From Methylotenera versatilis 7 (GTDB taxonomy: Bacteria; Pseudomonadota; Gammaproteobacteria; Burkholderiales; Methylophilaceae): 64,000 bases of DNA. The translations under genes were made by a program, and so were the position numbers. The notes below the pieces were generated by a model. That model worked only from the letters and a program-made list of their open reading frames with translations. It was not told the origin of the DNA and did not search any database. The stretch is taken from NCBI RefSeq assembly GCF_000799165.1, contig NZ_JUGF01000001.1, positions 310,001 through 374,000 of the forward strand. The letters are read 5' to 3'. This document shows positions 44,693 to 54,289 of this stretch, piece after piece. The number at the start of each line of letters is the position of its first letter. The stretch's first letter is position 1.

Positions 44693-45616
44693 ATGATAAA
44701 AAATACAATACCAAAAATAACTGTTTTATTAGCAACTTACAACGGCGCTGAATGGCTTTCAGAGCAGCTGGAGAGTATTTTGAACCAGCGTGACGTAGAT
44801 GTAAAACTGATTGTTTCAGATGATATGTCTACTGATGGCACAATTGAATTGCTGGAAAAGTATGCTAAAAAGGACCATCGAATTTCAATTTTGCCCAGCA
44901 AAGGTAAATTTGGATCAGCGGCAAAAAATTTCTACCGATTGATAGTTGATGCCGACATGAGTGATTGTAGTTTTGTCGCATTAGCTGATCAGGATGATAT
45001 TTGGCTTAAAAATAAGCTTTCATCATTATCTAAAATTGCCAATGACACTGGTTCTGATGGCGTATCTTCTAACGCTGTTGCTTTCTGGAAGGATGGCAGC
45101 AGAGCTTTAATTGATAAATCAAAGCCCTTGAGAAAGCTCGATTTCCTTTTTGAATCAGCTGGGCCAGGTAGCACTTATTTAATAACACCAAAGCTGGTGC
45201 AAGAGATAAAGGTTATGCTTTCCGACAATTATGCTGATATTAACCAAATTAGCGCCCATGATTGGCTTGTCTACGCAATTTGCCGTGCTACTGGAAAGAA
45301 ATGGTTTATCTCGTCCGTTCCTACGGTTAAATACAGACAACATGACAATAATGAGCTGGGTGTAAATTTAGGAATCAAGGCAAAGTGCTTTCGGCTTGCG
45401 AGATTGCGTAGTGGCTGGTACAGAAGTGAGGTATTCAAAATTTGCAAAATATGCAGACAATTAACAGCCGACATTTATATTCAAAATTCTTGTGATGTCA
45501 TTATGAATAGCCACGGATTTAATAGGCTAAAAAAACTAAGATTCATCAACCAATATAGAAGAACGATTGAAGATCGAATTGTTCTTGGAGTTGCCATTAT
45601 TCTTAGTATTTTTTAA
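44693..45616 (+). CDS. Glycosyltransferase family 2 (rhamnosyl/galactosyl-transferase-like)
   Basis: A 307-residue GT2 protein: ITVLLATYNGAEWLSEQLES, LIVSDDMSTDGTIELL, FVALADQDDIWLKNKL (the ADQDD metal motif) and HDWLVYAICRATG. The ADQDDIW pattern is common in transferases for rhamnan or O-antigen chains. Start ATG 44693 is preceded by AATATAAAAATA without a good ribosome site, and 63 bases separate it from the acetyltransferase. The 3' end is 18 bases before the second flippase. Confidence 0.85.
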   Translation: MIKNTIPKITVLLATYNGAEWLSEQLESILNQRDVDVKLIVSDDMSTDGTIELLEKYAKKDHRISILPSKGKFGSAAKNFYRLIVDADMSDCSFVALADQDDIWLKNKLSSLSKIANDTGSDGVSSNAVAFWKDGSRALIDKSKPLRKLDFLFESAGPGSTYLITPKLVQEIKVMLSDNYADINQISAHDWLVYAICRATGKKWFISSVPTVKYRQHDNNELGVNLGIKAKCFRLARLRSGWYRSEVFKICKICRQLTADIYIQNSCDVIMNSHGFNRLKKLRFINQYRRTIEDRIVLGVAIILSIF

Positions 45617-45634
45617 TGCTGGTTGTAAATAATT

Positions 45635-46888
45635 ATGCTAAATAAGCACTCATTGTGGAGTTTGGCCGGGGGAGCTGTTCCAGCGGTAGCCGCATTAGTA
45701 AGCATTCCTTTGATGATTTCGATATTAGGTTTCGATCTTTTTGCAATCGTCTCGTTAATCATATCCATCACCATTTTTTTCTATGTATACGATTTAGGCA
45801 TGTCTAGGACAATGACATACCTAATATCAAAAACAGAACCTGAGGACAGCACAGGTAATGACGATTTGATAGGGACTGCACTTATAAGCGCATCAATATT
45901 GGGGTTAATCGTCACTGTAGTCGTATTTGTATTGGTGCCATACTTTGCAAAATATTGGATGAAGATTAATCACAGCTTGCTCGACGAGGCAATATCCGCA
46001 TTTCAGGTTTCCGCATTAGGTATCTTGCCAGGTGTTATTGCTAATACGTTCAAGGGGATATTGGAAGGGAAGTCTAAATTCAGAGAAGCCAATATTTGTA
46101 AAATGATATCTGGCGCAAGTATATTTATTGCACCGATGATAGTTATCATATTGGAGAGTAAAAGTCTGGTTTATATAAGCTTAGCTATCGTTTTTACACG
46201 ATACATAGCTTTATTCATATATTACTTATATACGACTCGACTGCCCAGTTTGTTGCGTGTGAGTGTTAGTGCTAATCATTTTAGGTCTATATGGAAATAT
46301 GGTGTATGGGCTGCTTTATCAGGTTTAATTTCAACCACATTTGTTTACGGCGATCGGTTTATGGTGGCTGGCTACCTTAGTGCAGAAGATTTGTCTGCAT
46401 ATATTGCATCTCAGGATGTTCTTATTCGGTATTTACTTATTCCGTGGTCAATGGCGATAGTTTTGATGCCTATATTTGCTGCAAATAATATGGCCAAAAT
46501 AAAAATATTAGAGCTGTATCGCACTCAACAAAAGCGTGTGGCTATTATTTCTTTTGGGGTTTTGTTAATAGCAATATTTCTGGTTTTATTCTTAGCCAGC
46601 TTTGTTAGTCATTCTGCAGTGCCTGAAAGTATTGTTTATGTGGCACCAATACAGACAGTGGGTATCTTTTTCTGCGCAATGTCACAGCTGCCACTTATTT
46701 ATCTTTATGGTAAAGGTATGCCTAAGTTAGTTACAAAAATTTATCTGGTAGAACTTTTGATTTACATATTGATTGCACCAGTAATTTTCAGTAATTTTGG
46801 CGTTATTGGAGCGTGTTTAGTCTGGTCATGCAGATTAGTCATTGAATATTTATTGTTACGTTATTTTGCTGAAAGACTCATCAGATGA
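45635..46888 (+). CDS. Second oligosaccharide flippase (Wzx-like)
   Basis: A 417-residue polytopic membrane protein with about 12 hydrophobic helices. N-terminal KHSLWSLAGGAVPAVAALVS and ILGFDLFAIVSLIISITIFF resemble O-antigen flippases, and WAALSGLISTTFVYGDRFMV is in the middle. It is divergent in sequence from the flippase at 36592. Its stop overlaps the polymerase gene start (ATGA). A flippase beside a Wzy-like gene is the usual Wzx/Wzy pair. AT-rich and with many ATA codons, unlike the housekeeping genes. Confidence 0.87.
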   Translation: MLNKHSLWSLAGGAVPAVAALVSIPLMISILGFDLFAIVSLIISITIFFYVYDLGMSRTMTYLISKTEPEDSTGNDDLIGTALISASILGLIVTVVVFVLVPYFAKYWMKINHSLLDEAISAFQVSALGILPGVIANTFKGILEGKSKFREANICKMISGASIFIAPMIVIILESKSLVYISLAIVFTRYIALFIYYLYTTRLPSLLRVSVSANHFRSIWKYGVWAALSGLISTTFVYGDRFMVAGYLSAEDLSAYIASQDVLIRYLLIPWSMAIVLMPIFAANNMAKIKILELYRTQQKRVAIISFGVLLIAIFLVLFLASFVSHSAVPESIVYVAPIQTVGIFFCAMSQLPLIYLYGKGMPKLVTKIYLVELLIYILIAPVIFSNFGVIGACLVWSCRLVIEYLLLRYFAERLIR

Positions 46889-47919
46889 AAGTGTACTTTT
46901 CAAAACTCAATAATTTTATTAAAAATAACTATGAGGTAATTGTTTATATTGCGCTGGGAATCATTACATTCTGTTTGTCGATTAATTTTTCCAAAGATTG
47001 GATACATTACAACTGGATGTATGAAAATAGAATTTCAAATGTAGCTTGGCATAGTTTTTTGAATACATTCAGTGTATTCAAAGAGCCATTATTTTTCATT
47101 TCATCAAAAGCATTTGGGCAACTATTTGGATTTTCAATTTTTGTTTTTTTAGCAACAGTCATTTTATTGACGATTAAGTTATGCTACTTATCAAAAATTA
47201 TGCAAAGTGCTTTTTTGGGTACTTTCTTTTACGTCTGTTTTTATCTACTGCTTCTTGAAGGAACTGCGATAAGGGTCGGGTTCGCCATTGCATGTATTAT
47301 TCCAGCGTTATATTTTTTAAAAGAGCATAAATTCTTTTACGCCTTTTTACTGATTCTTATTGCTAGCCAAATACATTTAACCGCATTACTGTTCTTGATT
47401 GCGTTTCCTCTGTATTTCTTTAAGCCATTGAATGTAATCGTATATCTTGCTTTTATTTTTTCACCACTGCTGATAGTTTTCGATATTTCAGTTTTGAATA
47501 TGCTTAAAGAGCTGATTGCTACAATCAATCCTAAATATCTTTATTATTTTAAAGAGGATAGGTTAGTTGTACAGAACTCGACTGGACTTTATCTCTATTT
47601 CATTGCGTTTTTTACAGTGCTCCTAGGCGCTGTATTTGTTTACCTAAGAGATTTAGTGATGAACGATAGATTTTTATCTACCATTTTTTCAATAACGCTA
47701 TGTGGCATTATTCTGATGTGTGTTTTTCATGATTTTGTTGCGGTAGGTGCAAGATTTGGAGAGCTTTTACTAGTTCCAATTGTTATTTTATTGGGGCATT
47801 TTTATAAGACATTTGCCTTGAACAAAATGCTTCTACACCAATTTGCTTTAGTATCTATGTCATTAAGTTATTTAGCGGCTAGATTCATCTATCTTTACCC
47901 TAAATCTATTGGATTATAG
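46885..47919 (+). CDS. EpsG-family (Wzy-like) polysaccharide polymerase
   Basis: A 344-residue membrane protein with about nine or ten hydrophobic segments. The arrangement, including SINFSKDWIHYNWMYENR near residue 35, LLLLEGTAIRVGFAIACIIP in the middle and SQIHLTALLFLIAFPLYFF, matches the EpsG family of polymerases. It would join lipid-linked repeat units in the periplasm. It overlaps the flippase by 4 bases. It is the only clear Wzy candidate in the first module; a different ligase/polymerase lies at 60187. Confidence 0.8.
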   Translation: MKVYFSKLNNFIKNNYEVIVYIALGIITFCLSINFSKDWIHYNWMYENRISNVAWHSFLNTFSVFKEPLFFISSKAFGQLFGFSIFVFLATVILLTIKLCYLSKIMQSAFLGTFFYVCFYLLLLEGTAIRVGFAIACIIPALYFLKEHKFFYAFLLILIASQIHLTALLFLIAFPLYFFKPLNVIVYLAFIFSPLLIVFDISVLNMLKELIATINPKYLYYFKEDRLVVQNSTGLYLYFIAFFTVLLGAVFVYLRDLVMNDRFLSTIFSITLCGIILMCVFHDFVAVGARFGELLLVPIVILLGHFYKTFALNKMLLHQFALVSMSLSYLAARFIYLYPKSIGL

Positions 47920-47954
47920 TTTTTCGTTTTTTACGCATAATGCAGGAGCAGTGT

Positions 47955-48917
47955 TTGTTAAAAGTATTAGTCACAGGTGCAAATGGGTTTGTTGGTCAAG
48001 TATTGATAAGTGCGCTTGAAAATCGCAATATTAAGTATAGTGGTGCAGTTCGCTATGCAAATAAAAACTCCAAAAATGGCTTTATTGAAGTGGGTGATAT
48101 TGACGGTAAAACTGACTGGAGTCGCGCATTAGAAGATGTGGATGTTGTGATTCACCTTGCTGCTAGAGTGCACGTCATGAATGAGCCGTCCGACGATCCA
48201 TTGGCAGCATTTACCAATGTAAATGTTGATGGTTTACGAAATCTTGCCCTGCAAGCTGCTAAGGCGAATGTTAAGCGCTTTGTTTTTGTGAGTTCAGTAA
48301 AAGTGAATGGTGAGTTTACTAATAAGCAGCCATTTACTGAAAATGATGTACCGAATCCTCAAGACCCATACGCGATTTCTAAATGGGAAGCTGAAAAGGC
48401 ATTGCGAAAAATTGAAAAAGAAACTGGTATGGAAGTGGTGATTTTACGTCCACCTTTAGTTTATGGGGCAGGCGTTAAAGCCAATTTTGCATCATTGCTC
48501 AAATTGGTTAATAAAAAATTGCCTTTACCATTGGCAAGTATTAACGCTAAACGTAGCTTAATTTATGTGGATAATTTAGTTGATGCAATTATTGTCTGTG
48601 CCTCACATCCCAAAGCAGCTGGGCAGACGTATTTAGTGAGTGATGGTGAAGACGCTTCAATGCCACAGTTAATCAATAAAATTGCAAATGCGTTAAATAA
48701 ACCAAGTTATCTTTTGCCTTTTCCAGTTTCAATCATGCGGTTATTGGCAAAGCTAACCTGTAAGTCTGCTAGTGTTGATAGATTAACCCAGTCTTTAATG
48801 ATTGATAGTTCAAAAATTCACCAAGAGCTTGATTGGAGGCCACCTTTTACTATGGAGCAAGGATTAAAAGTGACGGCTGATTGGTATAGAAAATCATTAG
48901 AAAATGAACGTGTTTAA
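47955..48917 (+). CDS. NAD-dependent epimerase/dehydratase (WbpV-like 4-reductase/epimerase)
   Basis: An extended SDR of about 320 residues. Start chosen at TTG 47955 because AGGAG lies 6 bases upstream; ATG 47940 would add five residues. Motifs: KVLVTGANGFVGQVLISAL (cofactor), HLAARVHVMNE, FVSSVKVNGE and the catalytic Y-x3-K in PQDPYAISKWEAEKAL. This sub-type is typical of UDP-GlcNAc/QuiNAc or UDP-Glc 4-epimerase enzymes that sit beside a WbpL-like transferase, as it does here. It may reduce the 4-keto product of the WbpM-like enzyme. Confidence 0.85.
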   Translation: MLKVLVTGANGFVGQVLISALENRNIKYSGAVRYANKNSKNGFIEVGDIDGKTDWSRALEDVDVVIHLAARVHVMNEPSDDPLAAFTNVNVDGLRNLALQAAKANVKRFVFVSSVKVNGEFTNKQPFTENDVPNPQDPYAISKWEAEKALRKIEKETGMEVVILRPPLVYGAGVKANFASLLKLVNKKLPLPLASINAKRSLIYVDNLVDAIIVCASHPKAAGQTYLVSDGEDASMPQLINKIANALNKPSYLLPFPVSIMRLLAKLTCKSASVDRLTQSLMIDSSKIHQELDWRPPFTMEQGLKVTADWYRKSLENERV

Positions 48918-49890
48918 TATGCAGTATTTGTTCTTGTCATTTTTTATTAGCTTACTCGCAGTTGTATTAATTTTAAAAACACGCATTGCCAATATTGCAT
49001 TGGATGAACCCAATCAACGTTCATTGCATACTAAGCTAACACCTCGCATTGGCGGACTGGCAATTATTGCGGGAACGGTAGCTTCGTGGGTGGCCATTTC
49101 GATTAGTTGGCATTGGGTATTGTTTCCTTTCGGTTTAATGCTGATTTCATTAATCGATGATATTTATCATGTATCCATTAAATGGCGTTTGCTGATACAG
49201 CTTCTAGTCAGCGCTATTTTTGTTTTCGTGATGCTGCCGCAGCAAACTTGGTGGTTGATGGTCTTGCTGACACTCCTCATCACATGGATGACTAATTTGT
49301 ATAACTTTATGGATGGTTCTGATGGTTTGGCTGGAGGAATGGGTTTGTTTGGCTTTGCTAGCTATGCAGTTGCTGCTTTTGTGATGGGCGATGTGCCTTT
49401 AGCCATGATGAATGGTGCAATTGCTGCAGCCTGTTTTGCATTTTTGCTTTTTAATTTTCACCCAGCAAAAATATTCATGGGGGATTCAGGTTCAATCCCG
49501 CTGGGGTTTCTTTCCGGATCAATCGGGGTATATGGCTATTTTAATGCTTTGTGGCCAGCATGGTTTCCAGTATTAGTATTTTCCCCTTTTATAATTGATG
49601 CAACGGTTACTCTAATTAAGCGCCAAATTGCTGGTGCAAAAATTTGGCAGGCGCATCGCAGTCACTACTATCAGCGTTTGGTACAGATGGGCTGGGGACA
49701 TAGGAAAACTGCAATAGCGGAATATAGTTTAATGCTATGTGTTGCCGCTACAGCCGTTATGTTACTTAAACAGTCCGTGATTTTCACTTTGCAAGCGCTA
49801 TTTTTTTGGGCTATTGCTTATTTAGTCATCATGCGATGGATCGATAGGCGGTGCTTGCAAGTTCAGAATGCGCCTACAGCTATAAAGTAA
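48904..49890 (+). CDS. WecA/WbpL-like undecaprenyl-phosphate sugar-phosphate transferase
   Basis: A 328-residue membrane protein with about 10-11 helices in the MraY/WecA family. Cytoplasmic loop motifs are DEPNQRSLHTKLTPRIGGLA, LISLIDDIYHVSIKWRLL, NLYNFMDGSDGLAGG and the C-terminal HRSHYYQRLVQMGWGHRKTA. It starts the lipid-linked repeat unit, probably with QuiNAc/FucNAc/GlcNAc-1-phosphate. It overlaps the upstream SDR by 14 bases; a later ATG at 48919 would remove this overlap. Together with the SDR and the next gene it forms a WbpV-WbpL-WbpM-like trio. Confidence 0.9.
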   Translation: MNVFNMQYLFLSFFISLLAVVLILKTRIANIALDEPNQRSLHTKLTPRIGGLAIIAGTVASWVAISISWHWVLFPFGLMLISLIDDIYHVSIKWRLLIQLLVSAIFVFVMLPQQTWWLMVLLTLLITWMTNLYNFMDGSDGLAGGMGLFGFASYAVAAFVMGDVPLAMMNGAIAAACFAFLLFNFHPAKIFMGDSGSIPLGFLSGSIGVYGYFNALWPAWFPVLVFSPFIIDATVTLIKRQIAGAKIWQAHRSHYYQRLVQMGWGHRKTAIAEYSLMLCVAATAVMLLKQSVIFTLQALFFWAIAYLVIMRWIDRRCLQVQNAPTAIK

Positions 49891-49903
49891 ATAATTAGGT
49901 AAA

Positions 49904-51838
49904 ATGTACTTTTACCAAACTAAAATACGAAAAAATAAAAGCATGGTTAAAAAATTATTTAATTGGCGAATTACGGCAGCATTTATCCACGATTTATTCG
50001 CGGCGTGTTTGGCTTGGGTGCTTGCTTATCTGCTTCGGTTTAATTTCCATATTCCGTCTGAATTCATACTGTCACTCACACAAGTCATGCTGTGGGCAGT
50101 GCCGCTTCAAGTGGTTTTTTTTATACAGTTTGGACTGTATAAAGGCGTGTGGCGTTTTGCTAGCTTGCCTGATTTACAACGTGTTTTAAAAGCGATTTTG
50201 GTTGCTTCGTTATTTGTAGTGACTTTGGTATTTATGTTTAAGCCGAATAATTTTGTGCCAAGGTCTGTGCTGATTCTTAATCCCTTATTATTGATTTTAA
50301 TGATAGGTGGCAGTCGTTTTGTTTATCGAGCGTGGAAAGATTATGCACTGTATGGCCACACCTACATGCGTGGTGAGCCAGTGTTGCTACTTGGAGCGGG
50401 CGAAGCGGCAATTGCTTTAGTAAAGGATTTGGCTAGAAGCACTGAATGGCGTGTTGTTGGATTGCTTGATGATAATCGCACAATGCAAGGTCGCCAGTTG
50501 CATGGTGTTAAAGTGTTGGGTGGGCTTAATCGATTAGCGCATTATGCTAGCTCTTTACAAGCAAAACATGCCATTGTTGTCATGCCATCTGCATCGCATC
50601 AAGTAAGAAAGCATGCGGTTGAGCTGGCTAATGAAGCGGGTTTGATGGTTCTAACCGTGCCTGCTTTTGATGATTTAATGAGCGGGAAAGTGAATATTTC
50701 ACAAATTCGTAAAGTTGATGTGGAAGACTTGCTTGGACGCGATGCAGTTAAACTCGACAATACGGGCTTACAGCATTTAATTGAAAATAATACCGTGATG
50801 GTGAGCGGTGCGGGCGGATCGATTGGTTCTGAGCTGTGCCGGCAAATTATTAAATACAAGCCAAGTACATTGGTTTGTTTGGATATTTCAGAATATGCAT
50901 TGTATAAAATTGAGCAGGAATTTAACCGACAAGGATTAGCGATTAATTTGGTCTATATGACAGGCGATGTTAAAAATGCCTATCGTATGACAGAGTTGGT
51001 TAGGCAGTATCAGCCTACAGTTGTATTTCATGCGGCAGCATACAAGCATGTGCCGTTAATGGAAAATGGCAATGTTTGGGAGGCACTGGCCAACAATGTC
51101 GTTGGAACTTATACATTAGCCAAGGCCTGTATTGATTGTAATGTAGAGAAATTTGTTTTAATTTCAACCGATAAAGCTATTAATCCAACGAATGTGATGG
51201 GGGCAAGCAAGCGCTTGGGTGAGATGGTCTGCCAAGGTTTGCAGGAAAGTGAATTGGACAAGACTAAAAGCACGCGATTTGTGATTGTACGTTTTGGCAA
51301 TGTTCTGGGTAGCAGTGGTAGTGTCATTCCAAAATTCAGAGAACAGATTGCTAAAGGTGGCCCCATTACTATTACGCATCCTGAGATTACACGCTATTTT
51401 ATGTCTATTCCTGAAGCGGCACAGTTGGTGATGCAAGCAGGTTTAATGGGTAACGGCGGTGAGATTTTTGTATTGGATATGGGCGAACCCGTTAAAATTG
51501 CTGCATTAGCCGCTGATATGATTCGACTTTCTGGTTTGCAAGAGGACGATATTAAAATCGAATATGTTGGCTTGCGTCCTGGCGAGAAGCTATATGAAGA
51601 GTTGCTAGCTGATGATGAACATACCATTACGACTCCACACGAGAAATTACGCATTGCTCTGGCTAGACCAGTTGATAAAGCTTGGGTAAAGAAACTTCTG
51701 AAATGGATAGAGCATTCTCAGGGCATGAATGAAGAGCTGATTAAGAGTGAGTTAAAATTTTGGGCGGAGGAATATAGTCCACAGCTGCAAAGCGTTACAC
51801 ATGCTGAAATAACAACTGAACAAATTACATTGCATTGA
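49904..51838 (+). CDS. WbpM/CapD-like UDP-GlcNAc 4,6-dehydratase, membrane form
   Basis: A 644-residue nucleotide-sugar dehydratase with four N-terminal TM helices (about residues 20-125), a CoA-binding-like Rossmann domain (GAGEAAIALVKDLARS), and a C-terminal SDR with MVSGAGGSIGSELCRQI, FHAAAYKHVPLME and the active-site STDKAINPTNVMGASKR region, in which methionine takes the usual Tyr position as in WbpM. Makes UDP-4-keto-6-deoxy-GlcNAc. ATG 49904 or 49943 (MVKKLFNW) are both possible starts. It ends at the galU start (overlap only if the earlier TTG is used). Confidence 0.92.
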   Translation: MYFYQTKIRKNKSMVKKLFNWRITAAFIHDLFAACLAWVLAYLLRFNFHIPSEFILSLTQVMLWAVPLQVVFFIQFGLYKGVWRFASLPDLQRVLKAILVASLFVVTLVFMFKPNNFVPRSVLILNPLLLILMIGGSRFVYRAWKDYALYGHTYMRGEPVLLLGAGEAAIALVKDLARSTEWRVVGLLDDNRTMQGRQLHGVKVLGGLNRLAHYASSLQAKHAIVVMPSASHQVRKHAVELANEAGLMVLTVPAFDDLMSGKVNISQIRKVDVEDLLGRDAVKLDNTGLQHLIENNTVMVSGAGGSIGSELCRQIIKYKPSTLVCLDISEYALYKIEQEFNRQGLAINLVYMTGDVKNAYRMTELVRQYQPTVVFHAAAYKHVPLMENGNVWEALANNVVGTYTLAKACIDCNVEKFVLISTDKAINPTNVMGASKRLGEMVCQGLQESELDKTKSTRFVIVRFGNVLGSSGSVIPKFREQIAKGGPITITHPEITRYFMSIPEAAQLVMQAGLMGNGGEIFVLDMGEPVKIAALAADMIRLSGLQEDDIKIEYVGLRPGEKLYEELLADDEHTITTPHEKLRIALARPVDKAWVKKLLKWIEHSQGMNEELIKSELKFWAEEYSPQLQSVTHAEITTEQITLH

Positions 51839-51861
51839 GAGATGAGAGATTGAAAATTAAT

Positions 51862-52731
51862 ATGAATAAGATTACAAAAGCAGTTTTTCCGGTGGCCGGC
51901 TTGGGCACACGTTTTTTACCCGCGACTAAAGCCAGTCCTAAAGAAATGTTGCCAGTTGTTGATAAGCCGCTGATTCAATATGCTGCCGAAGAAGCAATAG
52001 CGGCGGGAGCTACGGAACTTATTTTTATTACTGGACGGAATAAACGTTCCATTGAAGATCATTTTGATAATGCCAGTGAGTTGGAAGCATCATTGGCGGC
52101 CAGTGGTAAAAAAGCCATGCTAGAGGCGCTTAAGGCGATTTTGCCATCGCATGTTTCTTGTATCTTTATTCGTCAACCTAAGGCACTTGGGCTTGGGCAT
52201 GCGGTATTGTGTGCCAAGCCAGTCGTCGGCGACAATCCGTTTAGTGTTATTTTGGCGGATGACTTAATCGACGCAGCACCTGGAGCTACCGCTCAAATGG
52301 CGGCAGTTTATGCCAGTAAAAAAGCTTCAATATTAGGTGTGGAAGATGTATTGCCATCAGAAACTGCTAGTTACGGCATTGTGGATGCATACAGTGTGGC
52401 TGAAAATTTACTGCAATTAAAGAGCATTGTTGAAAAACCAAAGCCGGCAGATGCACCTTCAAATTTGGCAGTGGTCGGACGATACATTTTAACACCTCAA
52501 ATTTTTGATTGCTTAGAGAAGGTTAAGCCTGGCAAAGGCGGTGAAATCCAGTTGACGGATGGCATTTCAGATCTTATGCAATTGGAACCAATTTATGCTT
52601 ATCGCTTTGCGGGCAAGCGGTTTGACTGTGGCAGTAAATTGGGTTTTATGAAGGCTAACGTTGAATTGGCACTTAAGCATCCGGAAATTGCAAAAGAATT
52701 TGCGCAATACTTAAAATCGATTAAGCAGTAG
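51862..52731 (+). CDS. galU: UTP-glucose-1-phosphate uridylyltransferase
   Basis: Makes UDP-glucose from UTP and glucose 1-phosphate. From ATG 51862 it has 289 residues, the usual GalU length; a TTG at 51835 would add nine residues and overlap the previous gene. Motifs: AVFPVAGLGTRFLPATKASP, EMLPVVDKPLIQYA, ILADDLID and GYKRFDCG-like FAGKRFDCGSKLGF at the end. UDP-glucose feeds many glycans, including the methanolan-like module further on. It is followed 9 bases later by the phosphoribosyltransferase gene. Confidence 0.96.
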   Translation: MNKITKAVFPVAGLGTRFLPATKASPKEMLPVVDKPLIQYAAEEAIAAGATELIFITGRNKRSIEDHFDNASELEASLAASGKKAMLEALKAILPSHVSCIFIRQPKALGLGHAVLCAKPVVGDNPFSVILADDLIDAAPGATAQMAAVYASKKASILGVEDVLPSETASYGIVDAYSVAENLLQLKSIVEKPKPADAPSNLAVVGRYILTPQIFDCLEKVKPGKGGEIQLTDGISDLMQLEPIYAYRFAGKRFDCGSKLGFMKANVELALKHPEIAKEFAQYLKSIKQ

Positions 52732-52740
52732 ACCTTGCTT

Positions 52741-53274
52741 ATGACCACGGTCGACCCACGACTCTATATTCAAAAAGCTGAGGTTCTATATAACGAGCAG
52801 GTTGTTGATCAGGCGATTTCGACACTGGCTAAGCAGCTTAATATAGATTATGCCGATGAGTCGCCAGTCGTGCTATGTGTAATGGGTGGCGGCGTTTTCT
52901 TTACGGGGCAATTGCTGCCGCAGCTACATTTTTCACTGGAGTTCGATTATGTACATGCCACTCGCTATCACGGTACAGAAGGAAGTGCTGTTGAATGGTT
53001 AGTGAGGCCTAAGGAAAAGATTAATGGCAGAAAAGTTCTCATATTGGATGATATTTTGGACGCAGGTATTACCTTAAAAACAATCGCTGATGAGTGTAGA
53101 CTGTTAGGTGCGACAGAAATTAAAGTGGCCGTTTTAGTTGAAAAGAAGCTAGAAGTGCTTAAGCCTATTCATGCTGATTATGTTGGATTAATTGTGCCAA
53201 ATCGATATGTATTTGGTTGTGGCATGGATGTATATGGATGGTGGCGGAACTTGCCTGCCATTTACGCTTTATAA
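52741..53274 (+). CDS. hpt: Hypoxanthine-guanine phosphoribosyltransferase
   Basis: A 177-residue type I phosphoribosyltransferase from ATG 52741 (TTG at 52735 also possible). The PRPP-binding motif is VLILDDILDAGITLK, preceded by CVMGGGVFFTGQLL and followed by YVFGCGMDVYGWWRN, which is the pattern of purine salvage enzymes. It recycles hypoxanthine/guanine to IMP/GMP and has no polysaccharide role, so it is probably a passenger after galU. It is followed by a 181-base gap holding hairpins. Confidence 0.88.
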   Translation: MTTVDPRLYIQKAEVLYNEQVVDQAISTLAKQLNIDYADESPVVLCVMGGGVFFTGQLLPQLHFSLEFDYVHATRYHGTEGSAVEWLVRPKEKINGRKVLILDDILDAGITLKTIADECRLLGATEIKVAVLVEKKLEVLKPIHADYVGLIVPNRYVFGCGMDVYGWWRNLPAIYAL

Positions 53275-53278
53275 TGGA

Positions 53279-53362
53279 TCGACACTTATTAAAAATTATT
53301 AATTATAAAAGATGCCAGTAATTTGGCGTACAGTGTCGAATAGATGACATCACTGATGATGT
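53279..53362. other. Structured intergenic region between hpt and epsA
   Basis: An outer 8-bp stem TCGACACT (53279-53286)/AGTGTCGA (53332-53339) encloses a smaller hairpin ATGCCA/TGGCGT (53312-53329, one G-T pair). Just after it ACATCA-CTGA-TGATGT (53347-53362) is followed by TTTATC, which could terminate the galU-hpt transcript. The nested folding may instead be part of an RNA. The rest of 53275-53455 shows nothing else. Confidence 0.4.
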
Positions 53363-53455
53363 TTTATCACAAAGTATGAGATTTTTTACCGAGAAAATTT
53401 CATAACATACTGATTTAAATAAACAATAAAATGAATATGAAGGTTGGTATTAAAA

Positions 53456-54274
53456 ATGCAACTGCATCCTCATCTAACCGATATGAATCGTGAGAGGCAG
53501 GCAGTAATGGACAACAATACGACAAGCCAAAATTGGGAACAGGTTTTTAAAGTGATTCAGAAATCATTTTCTGTTCAAAAGCATGTTGATTTTTTTAATT
53601 GGCTACAAGGCAGTGTCAATGAAGTACTTCCGCATGACATCTTAGTAGCAGCTTGGGGCGATTTCGCTACTGGTGATCTTAACTTTGATGTGTCATCCAA
53701 TATTGATGATATTCGTACACAAAAGCTAATAGACGCGCCTGGCGTATTCGCTTATCTCATGTCAAATTTACATCAACGCTGGTTAGATAATGGCGAAAGA
53801 TGGTTCCGTATTAATTTCTTTGATGCCGCAGGTATCAATGCGCAATCACCGACACCTTTTACACGTAAATTGGTCGGCATGAACTCACTATTGGTTTATG
53901 GTGTGCGTGATACGCGCGGCAAAAATGATTGTATTTATGTGTTTTTTGACGAAGCGCGTGAATTTCAAGTGCAACATTCTGTTTTGGGCCTATTAATGCC
54001 ACATGTGGATTCTGCATTGCGTCGTGTTGAGTATATGGAAACACCCGTGGCGGAAGAGGAGTTGATTGAAGAGCTGAATCTAGGCGGCTTAAGTGAGCGT
54101 GAACATGAGATTTTACATTGGGTGAAAACGGGTAAAACCAATTTTGAGATCGGCATGATTTTAACGATTAGTCCCAACACCGTTAAAAATCACTTGAAAC
54201 GTATTTTTCAAAAACTAGATGTATCGTGCAGAGCGCAGGCTGTTGCTAAATATACACCGCAAAGATTAACCTAG
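53456..54274 (+). CDS. epsA: EpsA-type LuxR family transcriptional regulator
   Basis: A 272-residue regulator from ATG 53456 (TTG 53444 would add four residues; an internal ATG 53484 is also possible). The N-terminal part contains HVDFFNWLQGSVNEVLPHDI then LVAAWGDFATGD, the hallmark of the EpsA family known from the Methylobacillus methanolan cluster and exosortase-B loci. The C-terminal LuxR-type HTH reads LSEREHEILHWVKTGKTNFE then IGMILTISPNTVKNHLKRIF (residues about 205-262). No receiver domain is present. It probably controls the module that follows. Confidence 0.9.
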   Translation: MQLHPHLTDMNRERQAVMDNNTTSQNWEQVFKVIQKSFSVQKHVDFFNWLQGSVNEVLPHDILVAAWGDFATGDLNFDVSSNIDDIRTQKLIDAPGVFAYLMSNLHQRWLDNGERWFRINFFDAAGINAQSPTPFTRKLVGMNSLLVYGVRDTRGKNDCIYVFFDEAREFQVQHSVLGLLMPHVDSALRRVEYMETPVAEEELIEELNLGGLSEREHEILHWVKTGKTNFEIGMILTISPNTVKNHLKRIFQKLDVSCRAQAVAKYTPQRLT

Positions 54275-54289
54275 GTTCTATTCCGTTTT

